64,000 bases of DNA from Actinomyces qiguomingii. Its GTDB lineage: Bacteria > Actinomycetota > Actinomycetes > Actinomycetales > Actinomycetaceae. How positions within the stretch are numbered: position 1 is the stretch's first letter; each line of letters opens with the position of its first letter. The notes below the pieces were generated by a model. That model saw nothing but the letters and a program-made list of their open reading frames with translations, had not been told where the DNA came from and did no database searches. The DNA lies in the NCBI RefSeq assembly GCF_004102025.1, contig NZ_CP025228.1:3472001-3536000 (forward strand), read 5' to 3'. Position numbers and translations under genes: made by a program. Shown in pieces: positions 38,154 to 46,857 of this stretch.

Positions 38154-38765
38154 ATGGCGAAAACCACCATCTTCATCTTCCACCCCGACCTCAGCCAATC
38201 CACCATCAACCTGCGCCTGGCGCAGGCGGCGGAGGGGCTCGACGGCGTCGAGATCCGCGACATGTACGCGCTGTACCCCGACTTCAACTTCGATATCGAG
38301 GCCGAGCAGAATCTGCTGGAGCACACCGACCGGATCGTGCTCCAGTTCCCGATCCAGTGGTACTCCAGCCCACCGCTGCTGAAGAAGTGGGAGGACGACG
38401 TCCTGACCTGGGGCTGGGCGTACGGCACCAACGGGGACGCCCTGCAGGGCAAGGAGTTGCTGCTGGCCGTGTCCGCCGGTGCGGTGGCCGCTCACTACCG
38501 GCGCTTCGACACCCGCCGCTCGGTAGCCGACGTCCTGTTTAGGCGGCGTCGACGCGACCGTGACGCCGCCTCCTCCGGCTACACCATGAACGACGTACTG
38601 CGCCCCTTCCAGGCGACCAGCGTGATCATCGGCACCGACTACCTGGAGCCCTTCGTGACTCCGGGGGCGACGACGATGCACACCGCCGATCTGGAGGCAC
38701 GCGCCAAGGCCTACGCCCGCTACGTAACTTCACGGAAGCTACGCATCCTGGACACCTACCAGTAG
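38154..38765 (+). CDS. Flavodoxin-like NAD(P)H oxidoreductase
   Basis: A 203-residue protein of the NQO/KefF/MdaB-type flavodoxin family that binds FMN or FAD and reduces quinones or similar acceptors. It starts with a beta strand IFIFHPDLSQST, has MYALYPDFNFD near residue 43, and the strongly conserved RIVLQFPIQWYSSPPLLKKW...VLTWGWAYG segment. Length and motifs are normal. An Arg-rich insertion (RRRRRDRD near residue 128) is unusual. GAGGA lies six bases before ATG 38154. It appears to be a single gene. Confidence 0.88.
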   Translation: MAKTTIFIFHPDLSQSTINLRLAQAAEGLDGVEIRDMYALYPDFNFDIEAEQNLLEHTDRIVLQFPIQWYSSPPLLKKWEDDVLTWGWAYGTNGDALQGKELLLAVSAGAVAAHYRRFDTRRSVADVLFRRRRRDRDAASSGYTMNDVLRPFQATSVIIGTDYLEPFVTPGATTMHTADLEARAKAYARYVTSRKLRILDTYQ

Positions 38766-38933
38766 GCGGTCTGCAGCCGGTGGCTGCGGGAGCGGACGCG
38801 GCCCGCAGCCGCGGCCATGCGGCCGCAACAGCACCCGTGCTCCGGTCCGACGCGTATTCCCCGCCGCGACGCGGTTCATCCCACACCGCGCCGCGGCCCC
38901 AAGGCGTCGGCTCACCGCTAGCCTCGTGCCACC

Positions 38934-40934
38934 ATGGCTCGTCCCCGCAACCCACTCACCGCCGTCCGCCACCTCCTGCCGCAACCGAACGCCCCGCTCC
39001 CCCAGCCGCCGGCCGGGGCCGGACCGGGGCGCCTGCTGCGCTGGCTGCTGCGGCGCGCCGCCGCACCACTTGCGGTCGCCACCGTGGCCGCAATCATCTC
39101 CAGCATCATCCAGGCGATTGTGCCCTCCTTCCTCGGAGCCGCTCTGGATGCCGGCATTGAGCATGGCCTGAACCCGCGTGTATGGACGATCACGCTGACT
39201 CTGCTGGGGCTGTTCCTCGTGTACGCGGTGGGCGACACCATGCTGTCCTACTTCCGCATCCACGCGTGGATGCGGATCAACTTCGACATCGGCCGCCTGG
39301 TCGGCCGCCAGGTGTCCACCACCGGTGCCGGCCTGACCCGGCAGGTCTCCTCCGGCGAGGTCGCCTCGATCGTCGCCTCGGACGCCCAGTACATCGGCAA
39401 CTTCGCGCAGCGCCTGCCCGAACTGATCGGCTCCGCCTGCGCCTTCCTGGTGGTGGCGGTGATCATGCTGAGCACGTCGGTGCGGCTGGGGGTGATCGTG
39501 CTGGTGGGCATGCCGCTGGTGGCCTGGGCGATCACCCCGGTGATCCGTCCACTGCAGCGGCGCCAGTCAGCGCAGCGCGAGGCGCAGTCCGCTCTGACCA
39601 CCATCACCACCGACACGGTGGCGGGTCTGCGGATTCTGCGTGGCATCGGCGGGGAGGACGTCTTCGCCCGCCGTTACCGGGAGGCGTCCCAGGAGCTGCG
39701 GCGCCGCGGCGTGGCCGTGGCCGGCACACAGTCGGTGCTTATGAGTCTGCAAGTGCTGCTGCCGGGCCTGTTCGTCGCCGTCGTCGTATGGGCGGCGGCC
39801 CGTATGGCCATCACCGGGGCGATCACCGCCGGCGAGTTGGTCACCTTCTACGGCTACACCGCCTACCTGTCCTGGCCGTTGATGGTTTTCTCATACTCCG
39901 TGCAGGACTACACCCGCGCCCTGGTGGGGTCCCGACGCCTGGCACGACTGCTCACGGTCACGCCGGCCGCAGGGAACGTTGCCGAGCGGCTGGTGCTCGA
40001 CCCGACCCGCCCCTCCCCGGTCGTCGGCGAGCTGGCGGACTCCGGCTCCGGCGTCACCCTGGCTCCCGGGCGCATGACGGCGCTGGTTTCCGCCGATCCG
40101 GATGTGTCCGCCGCGCTGGCCACCCGGCTGGGTCGTTTCGACGATGCCGCTCCTGCCGTGACACTCGCCGCACGGCCCTTGACTGGTATGCCGCTGGAGC
40201 AGGTGCGTGCCTCGATCGTGGTGTCCGGGGCGACGGCGCAGTTGTTCACGGGCACCCTGCGTGAGGCCTTGGATGTTCGCGGTGGTGCGGTGCCCGAGCC
40301 AGTGGACGTGGGCACTCTGGTGGCCGCCGAGCGGGAACGGTCCGGGGTGGCCGATGTGGACCAGAATGTGCATGGGGCGGTGGCACATGAGGCTGGCGAT
40401 GAGCGTCTGCTCGCTGCCCTGGAGGTGGCAGACGCCCACGATGTGCTGTCCTCCCTGGACCTGGGCCTGGCGGGCATGATCACCGAGCGGGGGCGATCCC
40501 TGTCCGGTGGGCAGCGCCAGCGTGTGGCTCTGGCCCGAGCGCTGCTCACGCAGGCGCCCACGCTGGTGCTGATCGAGCCGACCAGCGCTCTGGATTCGCA
40601 TACGGAGGCCCGGGTGGCGCGTCGGGTGCGCGCCGCCCGTGCGGGCAGCACCACGATTGTCACCACCGCCTCCCCGCTGGTGTTGGAGGTGTGCGATGAG
40701 GTGGTTTTTCTCGACGACGCCGGCCGCGAGCGCCTGCGCGCACCGCATCGGGAGCTGGTGGCCCGGGCCCGGGCCGGCGATCCGGACGCCGTCGTCTACC
40801 GCGGCGTCGTCGCCCGAGCTATAGGGGAGGACGCGCCTTTGGCGCGGCCGGATGCGGGCGCGGCGCAATCCCAGCAGGACGCGCCTTTGGCGCGGCCGGA
40901 CGCGGGCGCTCCCGCCGAGGGGGTGACGCGCTGA
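38934..40934 (+). CDS. ABC exporter half-transporter with degenerate Walker A
   Basis: A 666-residue type IV ABC exporter half: six hydrophobic segments (about residues 40-335) followed by an ATPase domain. The signature LSGGQRQR is perfect. Walker A, however, is lost (LVSADPDVSA instead of GxxGxGKS/T), Walker B reads LVLIEPTSALD without its Asp, and the switch-loop His is Ala (TTASP). The protein cannot bind ATP canonically but can supply an intact signature to a partner. Its end has a duplicated APLARPDAGA segment. The gene overlaps its partner by one base, so the two form a heterodimeric exporter. Substrate unknown. Confidence 0.88.
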   Translation: MARPRNPLTAVRHLLPQPNAPLPQPPAGAGPGRLLRWLLRRAAAPLAVATVAAIISSIIQAIVPSFLGAALDAGIEHGLNPRVWTITLTLLGLFLVYAVGDTMLSYFRIHAWMRINFDIGRLVGRQVSTTGAGLTRQVSSGEVASIVASDAQYIGNFAQRLPELIGSACAFLVVAVIMLSTSVRLGVIVLVGMPLVAWAITPVIRPLQRRQSAQREAQSALTTITTDTVAGLRILRGIGGEDVFARRYREASQELRRRGVAVAGTQSVLMSLQVLLPGLFVAVVVWAAARMAITGAITAGELVTFYGYTAYLSWPLMVFSYSVQDYTRALVGSRRLARLLTVTPAAGNVAERLVLDPTRPSPVVGELADSGSGVTLAPGRMTALVSADPDVSAALATRLGRFDDAAPAVTLAARPLTGMPLEQVRASIVVSGATAQLFTGTLREALDVRGGAVPEPVDVGTLVAAERERSGVADVDQNVHGAVAHEAGDERLLAALEVADAHDVLSSLDLGLAGMITERGRSLSGGQRQRVALARALLTQAPTLVLIEPTSALDSHTEARVARRVRAARAGSTTIVTTASPLVLEVCDEVVFLDDAGRERLRAPHRELVARARAGDPDAVVYRGVVARAIGEDAPLARPDAGAAQSQQDAPLARPDAGAPAEGVTR

Positions 40935-42670
40935 TGGCGCTGCCCGTAGCCCCTGGCAAGGTGGCCATGCGCAAGACCTTCGGGATCATGGCCTCCTACC
41001 GCATGCGTTTCGTGTGGGTGCTGATTCTGCAGATCACTGCGGTGCTGGCCACCCTGGTGGCTCCGCAGTTGCTGGGTCGCCTGGTTACCCGTGTCTCCGC
41101 CGGCACTGCCACCGTCGACTACGTTGACAAGATCGTCCTGGTGATCGTCCTGGTCACGCTCGTCGGCGCGCTGATCAACCGTTTTGCGCAGATGTATGCG
41201 CGTACCCTCGGGGAATCGGTGTTCGCGGATCTACGGGAGCGCATGATGTCCCGGGTGGTGCACCTGCCGCTGTCGGCGGTTGAATCGGCGGGAACCGGTG
41301 ATCTGGTGGGGCGCACCACCAATGACGTCTCCCGCATCGAGTTCCTGGTGCGAGTTGGCGTGCCTCAGATCATGGTATGCACCGTGACGATCGTGTTCAC
41401 TATCGCCGCGGCGGCGGTTTCTGATCCGCTGTTGGCGGCGGGACTGCTGGTGGTGGGTCCACCGGTGTGGGCGATGATGAGCTGGTACCTGCCGATCTCG
41501 GTGCCCGCGTACCGGGCGGGGTCTGCCGCTGCAGCCCGGCTCAACGGCGTGGTCTCCGAAACGGTTGACCACACCTTCACCGTTGATGCCCTGGGGATCG
41601 GTCGTCGTCGGGAGGAGGTCATCGCCGCCTCGGTGGCAGAGGCCTGGAGTCTGGAGAAGTTCACGGCCTGGCTGCGAGTGCGCCTGTACCTGGTGCTGGA
41701 CGTGGCCTGGCGGGCCCCGGTGGTGGTCATTCTGCTCTGGGGAGGTTTCCTCGCATCCCGCGGCTGGGCGAGCCTGGGCGCGATCACCACGGTGACCCTG
41801 TACGCCATGGAACTGCGCAAGCCGATTGGCCAGCTGATGTTCTGGATCGATCAGGTGCAGGTCTCCCAGGCCTCACTCACCCGTATTCTGGGCGTGGAGG
41901 AGGTGCCGGATGATCGCACTCCCACCGGTGCCGAACCCGAGAACACGCGCATGCTTTTGCGCAATGTTCGCTTCGCCTATCGCGAAGGTCTGGAGGTGCT
42001 CCACGGCATTGACCTTGACCTGGTGCCCGGGGAGCGACTCGCCGTCGTCGGCCCGTCAGGATCGGGCAAGTCGACCCTGGGCCGCATGCTGGCTGGCATC
42101 AACCCGCCGACCTCCGGGTCGGTGACGGTGGGCGGCGTGCCGCTGACCGATCTGACTGAGGCGGAGCTGCGCCGCCATGTGGCTCTGGTGACCCAGGAGC
42201 AGCATGTGTTTGCCGGCACAATCGCGGACAACGTGCGCCTGGGACGCCCGGACGCGGATGACGCCACCATCGCCCACGCGATCGCCGCCATCGGGGCGCA
42301 CAAGTGGGTTGATGAACTGCCTGAAGGCATGCACACTCCGGTCGGTTCGGGAAACCTGACGCTCACCCCCGCACAAGCGCAGGAGGTGGCGCTGGCGCGT
42401 CTGGTGCTGTTGGATCCGCACACACTGATCCTGGATGAGGCGACCTCTCTGCTGGATCCGCACGCGGCACGAACTCTGGAGCGGACCCTGTCAACGGCGC
42501 TGGCAGGCAGGACCGTAATAGAGGTGGCACACCGCCTGTACACGGCTCAGGACGCGGACCGGGTGGCCGTAATGTTGGACGGCCGGATCGTGGAGTTGGG
42601 TACGCATGATGAACTCGTCGCCCTCGGCGGGGAGTATGCGAGCCTGTGGGAGGCCTGGAGCCAGGAGTAG
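40934..42670 (+). CDS. ABC exporter half-transporter with degenerate signature
   Basis: A 578-residue ABC exporter half with six hydrophobic segments (about residues 20-305) and an ATPase domain. Walker A (GPSGSGKST), the Q-loop (LVTQEQHVF), Walker B (LILDEATS) and the switch His (VAHRL) are intact. The signature reads LTPAQAQE instead of LSGGQQQR. Paired with the upstream half, one composite ATP site would be complete and the other destroyed on both sides. The start overlaps the stop of the upstream gene (TGATG). After its stop lies a phased repeat array and a convergent gene. Confidence 0.9.
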   Translation: MALPVAPGKVAMRKTFGIMASYRMRFVWVLILQITAVLATLVAPQLLGRLVTRVSAGTATVDYVDKIVLVIVLVTLVGALINRFAQMYARTLGESVFADLRERMMSRVVHLPLSAVESAGTGDLVGRTTNDVSRIEFLVRVGVPQIMVCTVTIVFTIAAAAVSDPLLAAGLLVVGPPVWAMMSWYLPISVPAYRAGSAAAARLNGVVSETVDHTFTVDALGIGRRREEVIAASVAEAWSLEKFTAWLRVRLYLVLDVAWRAPVVVILLWGGFLASRGWASLGAITTVTLYAMELRKPIGQLMFWIDQVQVSQASLTRILGVEEVPDDRTPTGAEPENTRMLLRNVRFAYREGLEVLHGIDLDLVPGERLAVVGPSGSGKSTLGRMLAGINPPTSGSVTVGGVPLTDLTEAELRRHVALVTQEQHVFAGTIADNVRLGRPDADDATIAHAIAAIGAHKWVDELPEGMHTPVGSGNLTLTPAQAQEVALARLVLLDPHTLILDEATSLLDPHAARTLERTLSTALAGRTVIEVAHRLYTAQDADRVAVMLDGRIVELGTHDELVALGGEYASLWEAWSQE

Positions 42671-42722
42671 CGGCGCGGCCGGCACGTGCGGCCTGGCCGT
42701 GTTTTGGGCCGCCAACCTCCAT

Positions 42723-42852
42723 TTGGACCGCCAACCTCCGTTTGGACCGCCAACCTCCGTTTGGACCGCCGCAGTGTGCAACTGGGCCGGTCCAAACCGA
42801 CGCAAGGGGTCCAAACCGACGCGGGCAGTCCAAACCGACGCAACGGGTCCGA
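42723..42852 (+). repeat. Phased TTGGACC/GGTCCAA array, copy D
   Basis: Boxes start at 42723, 42742 and 42761 (TTGGACC) and at 42789, 42808, 42827 (AGTCCAA) and 42846 (GGTCCGA), all exactly 19 bp apart. The central hairpin is 42760-42796 with 9-bp arms. The sequence between boxes differs from copies A-C, but the geometry is identical. It lies between convergent genes. Confidence 0.9.
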
Positions 42853-42875
42853 ACCGACGGCGCCCACTCACCTAC

Positions 42876-43799
42876 TCAATGGATGGCACGAATGCCTGCT
42901 CCGGCGAGGATCTCCAACATCCCCTGTTCCCTCAGCGCGTCATCCCAAAGCCAGCGCACAACTCGCATACCCGTGGCGCTCTCGATGTCGAGTTCTCGAC
43001 GCCGTTCGGCGAGCAGGACGTCGTCCATCGCCCTACCCGTCAGCTCCCGTCCGTACTTGACCCGACCGTCGAACTCTCCGATCACACCGTGTTCGGGCCA
43101 CATGAAGTCCACACGTCCGAGCAGTCCGCCACGCTGGTCCCGTACCGGCTCCTGCAAGGCCGGTAGTGGCAGGTGGTGTTCGATCATCACCGCTCGACTC
43201 AAGCTCTCCCCGGGAGACTCGGAATCCGGGTCAGCCGCCTGGATCGTCCGGGATAGGCGCTGTCTCCCCCATGTTCGCTCCGGAGCCGCGGCAGCGATCC
43301 CATCTTTCGTCACCCGCCCCTCTCTCAGCATGGCGTCGAAGCCGGCCAATACATAGCGCAACGGTCGGCGACGTCCAAGATCCGCGAGGGTCTGCGCCAC
43401 CGAGGCAACCGGCACGCCATCGTCAAGCACCGTCTGGAAGTCGCAGCCGGCACGCAGGGTATGAATCCCCGCCGATGATCGTCCGCCATCGCGCCCGGGC
43501 CGCACCACCTGGACCTGCTTTGGAATCTCACCCACCAGCGGAATCCCATGTACGACAGCCGCCGACTCCCTGGCGAGCACGGCACCTTCCAGTGCTCCGG
43601 TGAGTCGAGCGGCGATGACCTTGACCCGATGTGCCTCAGACCAAGTCAGGCCGTGGAGATCTCTACGCTGCACGTATGCACCACGCAGGATGCGGACAAG
43701 TTCCCCGCCGGGGCGCGCGGACCGGGCGAGCGTACCCTTGTCCAGCCCGCACCCGGCGAGTTCGGATGACAATAGGATCGGAATCGGCGAGCTCCACAT
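42876..43799 (-). CDS. AbiEi-like protein with a nuclease-like C-terminus
   Basis: A 307-residue protein. The N-terminal ~190 residues resemble AbiEi-type antitoxin proteins (winged-helix region, then LTWSEAHRVKVIAARL, VLARESAAVVHGIPL). The C-terminal part (about 215-300) has GRVDFMWPEHGVIGEFDGRVKY, then ERRRELDIESATGMRVVRWLWDD, as in DUF559/Vsr-like restriction-fold domains, with D, E and a basic residue in the expected order. Many actinobacteria carry such genes singly, without an AbiEii toxin, and none is seen here. DNA binding or cleavage is inferred. ATG 43799 was chosen; the upstream frame is not protein-like. Confidence 0.65.
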   Translation of the reverse strand: MWSSPIPILLSSELAGCGLDKGTLARSARPGGELVRILRGAYVQRRDLHGLTWSEAHRVKVIAARLTGALEGAVLARESAAVVHGIPLVGEIPKQVQVVRPGRDGGRSSAGIHTLRAGCDFQTVLDDGVPVASVAQTLADLGRRRPLRYVLAGFDAMLREGRVTKDGIAAAAPERTWGRQRLSRTIQAADPDSESPGESLSRAVMIEHHLPLPALQEPVRDQRGGLLGRVDFMWPEHGVIGEFDGRVKYGRELTGRAMDDVLLAERRRELDIESATGMRVVRWLWDDALREQGMLEILAGAGIRAIH

Positions 43800-43971
43800 G
43801 CCTGCACGGTGCACCCTGGCCGGGCTGTTTGTCCGAGCGCCTGTGAACACGGTGAACGCCCCTCTGCACCAACCCGGGCTGTGGATAACGGCGACCGCAC
43901 AGGTGGACCGGGTAGACGCTGCGCCCTCCACACTCGCCACCGAGCACCCCACTCGGGCCGCGTTCCTTCAG

Positions 43972-44044
43972 TCGGACCGCTTTCCTGCGGTTGGACCGTC
44001 TGAGAGTACGTTTCAGGTGGTCCAACGGCAGCCAGACGGTCCAT
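43972..44044 (+). repeat. Phased TTGGACC/GGTCCAA array, copy C
   Basis: Boxes start at 43972 (TCGGACC), 43991 (TTGGACC), 44019 (GGTCCAA) and 44038 (GGTCCAT), with the same 19-bp period and 28-bp centre offset. The 37-base centre (43990-44026) differs from copy A at only two positions. Confidence 0.9.
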
Positions 44045-44260
44045 CCGCAGACGGACCGCCGGGAACTGGAGCGCGAGGTGCCGACATGCCCACAACGTCA
44101 CCATTCGGTTGCACTGCCACCGCCGCCATCGAATCAGGCACTTAGCCAGGACCGGTCAGCTTCAACCCAGGCCCGGCGTGTGAGATTCTGTTCCGAGCAA
44201 TGGGAGCGGCCGGTGGGCCGCCCCGCACCGTTTATCAGCAGGCACAAGAAGGTCGGTTCC

Positions 44261-44722
44261 ATGAGCCAGCAGCCCAATCAGCCCCCGTCGGCGCCGCCGC
44301 GGCCGAGCTCTGCTTCAACAGCACCGACGCTGAGCGAGCTCGTCAACCGAATCTCGGAAAACATCTCCGCGCTCGTGCACGGGGAGATCGACTTGGCCAA
44401 GGCCAAGGGCAAACGCATGGCCACCACCATGGGAGTCGGCGGTGCACTGCTGGCAGTGGGCGGGGTCATCGCCCTGTACGGGGTGGGATTCCTCCTGGGC
44501 GCCATCGTGGACCTGCTCGCACTGGCACTACCCGTATGGGCCGCCAAACTCATAGTCGCCGCCACGCTGTTGATCGTGGCCTCCATCACCGCGCTGCTGG
44601 GGAGCAAGCGCCTGCAGGCGGCCAAGGCCGACATCCCTGACCCCAAGGGCGCCCTCCAACACGACCTCAACACCGTCAAGTCCGCCGCCGCCACCGGCTT
44701 CGAGAAGGGCAACCAGCAGTGA
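44261..44722 (+). CDS. Actinobacterial holin-X family protein (DUF1469)
   Basis: A 153-residue protein: Pro/Ser-rich N-terminus, a helical segment LSELVNRISENISALVHGEIDLAKAK (quoted in part), and two hydrophobic segments (about 58-85 and 92-117). This is the pattern of the DUF1469/holin-X family, widespread in actinobacterial chromosomes next to DUF3618 genes. Despite the name no phage is present; the role is unknown, perhaps at the membrane. ATG 44261 follows AAGG. The gene overlaps the DUF3618 gene by four bases. Confidence 0.82.
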   Translation: MSQQPNQPPSAPPRPSSASTAPTLSELVNRISENISALVHGEIDLAKAKGKRMATTMGVGGALLAVGGVIALYGVGFLLGAIVDLLALALPVWAAKLIVAATLLIVASITALLGSKRLQAAKADIPDPKGALQHDLNTVKSAAATGFEKGNQQ

Positions 44723-45129
44723 GTGAGAAGAATCCGGCCGACGCGGCCACACCTGAAGAGATCGAGGCCCGCCTCTCCGAACTGCGCGCCTCGGTCGCGA
44801 ACGACGTCGAGCAACTAGCCCAACGTCTGGCACCCAATGCCTTGAAGGCAGTGGCTCGCTCCACCACCGAGGCGACCGTGGCCGATCTACGTGAACGCGC
44901 CCAGTCGGCGGCCACCGGACTGAAGTCCCGCCTGCAGGGCGACGCCAGCGCTCCGCTGTTCCCCGCCGACGCGCCGAGCAGCGACAGCCCGTCACTCATT
45001 GACAGGGCCCGGCGCCTGCTCAACGACGCCCAGGACGGCGATCCGCAGGCACTGGCACTGGTCACCGGGGCTGTGGCGGCGCTGGCGGGGTTGAGCGTAT
45101 TCGCCCTGGTCAAGGCGCTGCGCCGCTAG
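44719..45129 (+). CDS. DUF3618 protein with C-terminal membrane segment
   Basis: A 136-residue protein. The N-terminus (TPEEIEARLSELRASVANDVEQLAQRL region) is the DUF3618 helical motif, and the C-terminal 25 residues form one hydrophobic segment ending in KALRR. It starts with a GTG inside the holin-X stop (GTGA), so the two are translationally coupled, the usual actinobacterial pairing. Function unknown. Confidence 0.82.
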   Translation: MSEKNPADAATPEEIEARLSELRASVANDVEQLAQRLAPNALKAVARSTTEATVADLRERAQSAATGLKSRLQGDASAPLFPADAPSSDSPSLIDRARRLLNDAQDGDPQALALVTGAVAALAGLSVFALVKALRR

Positions 45130-45339
45130 CACGGCCACTGGCCGCCCGAACCCATCCGCCCCGTCTGGATCCGTATTCCCGGCTTCGCCGCCTGTGTCCG
45201 TGGGCCTTACCACGGTCGACGTGCTGCCTGTGGAATGGTGTTCCGAGGCGGCAACGTTGTACGGTTGCCCCACGACACATTTGCCCAGTTGCTGCGCGCC
45301 CACGGCGCGCCCAGAGATATGTTGGAGGGGGTCGAGCCT

Positions 45340-45552
45340 ATGGGGCGCGGCCGTCAGAAGGCCAAGGCGACCAAGGTCGCTCGCAAGCTCAAGTACTTCA
45401 GCCCGGAGACGGACTACGCGGCTCTCGAACGAGAGCTTGCCACGTCGTCATCCGCGACGTCCCCCGACACCCAAAGTGACGAAGACATGTACGAGGAGCT
45501 CGCTGCCAAGTACGCCGTCGACGACTGGGATGACGAGGACGACGAGGCCTGA
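45340..45552 (+). CDS. DUF3073 protein
   Basis: A 70-residue protein starting MGRGRQKAKATKVARKLKYFSPETDY, here quoted only to identify its basic N-terminus, and ending in an acidic DDWDDEDDEA tail. This bipolar charge pattern is the DUF3073 family, found beside purM/purF in many actinobacteria including the M. tuberculosis neighbourhood of purF and purM. ATG 45340 follows TTGGAGGGGG. Its function is unknown. Confidence 0.9.
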   Translation: MGRGRQKAKATKVARKLKYFSPETDYAALERELATSSSATSPDTQSDEDMYEELAAKYAVDDWDDEDDEA

Positions 45553-45663
45553 CCCGGCAGCGGTGCACGGCGACTGCCACGCCCTGCGCCATGCCTGCGG
45601 CACCCGTGCAGGCGGCGCGTTGCGGCTGCGCCAGGTGGCCGCACGACCGCCCCGGAGTTCCGC

Positions 45664-46857
45664 TCAGGTGGTCCGATAGGCCCCCCGCAGGTCGACGATT
45701 CCGCCGTCGACGCCCTTGGTGCCGGAAACCATCCGGCCCCGGGGCGTGTAGTTCTCGGCGTCATGGAGCACGCCCAGCACCCAGGCGGGTACCCCCGCGG
45801 CCTCGGCTCCCCACAGCACCTCAGCGACCGCATCGGCCGCTACCACGGCCACCATGCCCACCCCCAGGTTGAGGGTGGATTCCAGGTCGTCCCAGGGGAC
45901 CGCGCCGAGGCGGCGCACGACGTCGAAGACCACGGGCACCTCCCAGCTGCCACGTTCGACGTCGGCCACGATCCCGGCGGGCAGAACGCGGGCCAGGTTC
46001 GCCCCCAGGCCGCCACCGGTGATGTGGGCGAGGGCGCGTATGCGCAGCCGGTCCGGATCGGCGTCGGCGGGGTCCACCTGCGCGATCAGATCAAGCAGCA
46101 TCCGCGTGTACAGCCGAGTCGGCTCCAGCAGCTCCTCACCGAGCGTGCGACCGAACTCGGGCACCTCCCGGTCCAGGGACCAGCCGGCGTGCTCGACCAC
46201 GCGCCGCACCAGCGAGTAGCCGTTGGAGTGCAGGCCGGAGGCAGCCAGCGCCACAAGCACGTCCCCGGGCCGCACCCGCTGGGCGCTCAGTGTCCGATCG
46301 GCCTCCACCACACCGGTGGCGGCACCGGCGACGTCGTACTCTCCCGGCCCCATCAGCCCGGGGTGCTCGGCCGTCTCCCCACCCAGCAGGGGCGTGCCGA
46401 CGGCGGCGCAGGCCTGGGCGACGCCGCGCACGATGTCGGCGATTCGCTGCGGGACCACCTTGCCGCAGGCAATGTAGTCGGTCATCAGCAGGGGGCGGGC
46501 GCCGACCACCACGATGTCATCGATCACCATGCCGACCAGGTCTTGGCCAATGGTGTCATGCACGTCGAGCGCCTGGGCGATGGCGACCTTCGTGCCCACC
46601 CCGTCGGTGGAGGTTGCCAGCAGGGGGCGGCGGTAGCCGCGCAGCTCAGAGACGTCAACCATCCCGGCGAAGCCGCCCACCTCCCCGACGACGGCGGGCG
46701 TCATGGTGGCGGCGACCGACGCCTTCATCAGTTCTACGGCGCGGTCCCCCGCGGCCGTGTCGACGCCGGCGGCGGCGTAGGTGATGGGCGCATCCGGGGC
46801 GTCGGCGGCGTGGTTGTCAGCGTCCGGGGCGTCGGCGGCAGCTGCGCTCTGACTCAT
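45664..46857 (-). CDS. purM: Phosphoribosylformylglycinamidine cyclo-ligase (AIR synthetase)
   Basis: A 397-residue PurM, which makes aminoimidazole ribonucleotide from FGAM and ATP in purine synthesis. Motifs include YAAAGVDTAAGDRAVE, STDGVGTK, MVIDDIVVVGARPL, LLGGETAEHPGLM and HITGGGLGANLARVLP. The N-terminal ~25 residues and the C-terminal tail are small extensions. The start ATG 46857 overlaps the purF stop by four bases, which fixes it and shows translational coupling. Confidence 0.96.
   Translation of the reverse strand: MSQSAAAADAPDADNHAADAPDAPITYAAAGVDTAAGDRAVELMKASVAATMTPAVVGEVGGFAGMVDVSELRGYRRPLLATSTDGVGTKVAIAQALDVHDTIGQDLVGMVIDDIVVVGARPLLMTDYIACGKVVPQRIADIVRGVAQACAAVGTPLLGGETAEHPGLMGPGEYDVAGAATGVVEADRTLSAQRVRPGDVLVALAASGLHSNGYSLVRRVVEHAGWSLDREVPEFGRTLGEELLEPTRLYTRMLLDLIAQVDPADADPDRLRIRALAHITGGGLGANLARVLPAGIVADVERGSWEVPVVFDVVRRLGAVPWDDLESTLNLGVGMVAVVAADAVAEVLWGAEAAGVPAWVLGVLHDAENYTPRGRMVSGTKGVDGGIVDLRGAYRTT

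Noticed and set aside
42723..42852. Simple bidirectional terminator for the convergent genes
   Set aside because: The exact 19-bp phasing and the same geometry at three loci that are not all between convergent genes need another explanation, although it may also stop transcription here.
44261..44722. Prophage called from the holin-like gene
   Set aside because: No other phage gene is near; holin-X/DUF3618 pairs are chromosomal in actinobacteria.
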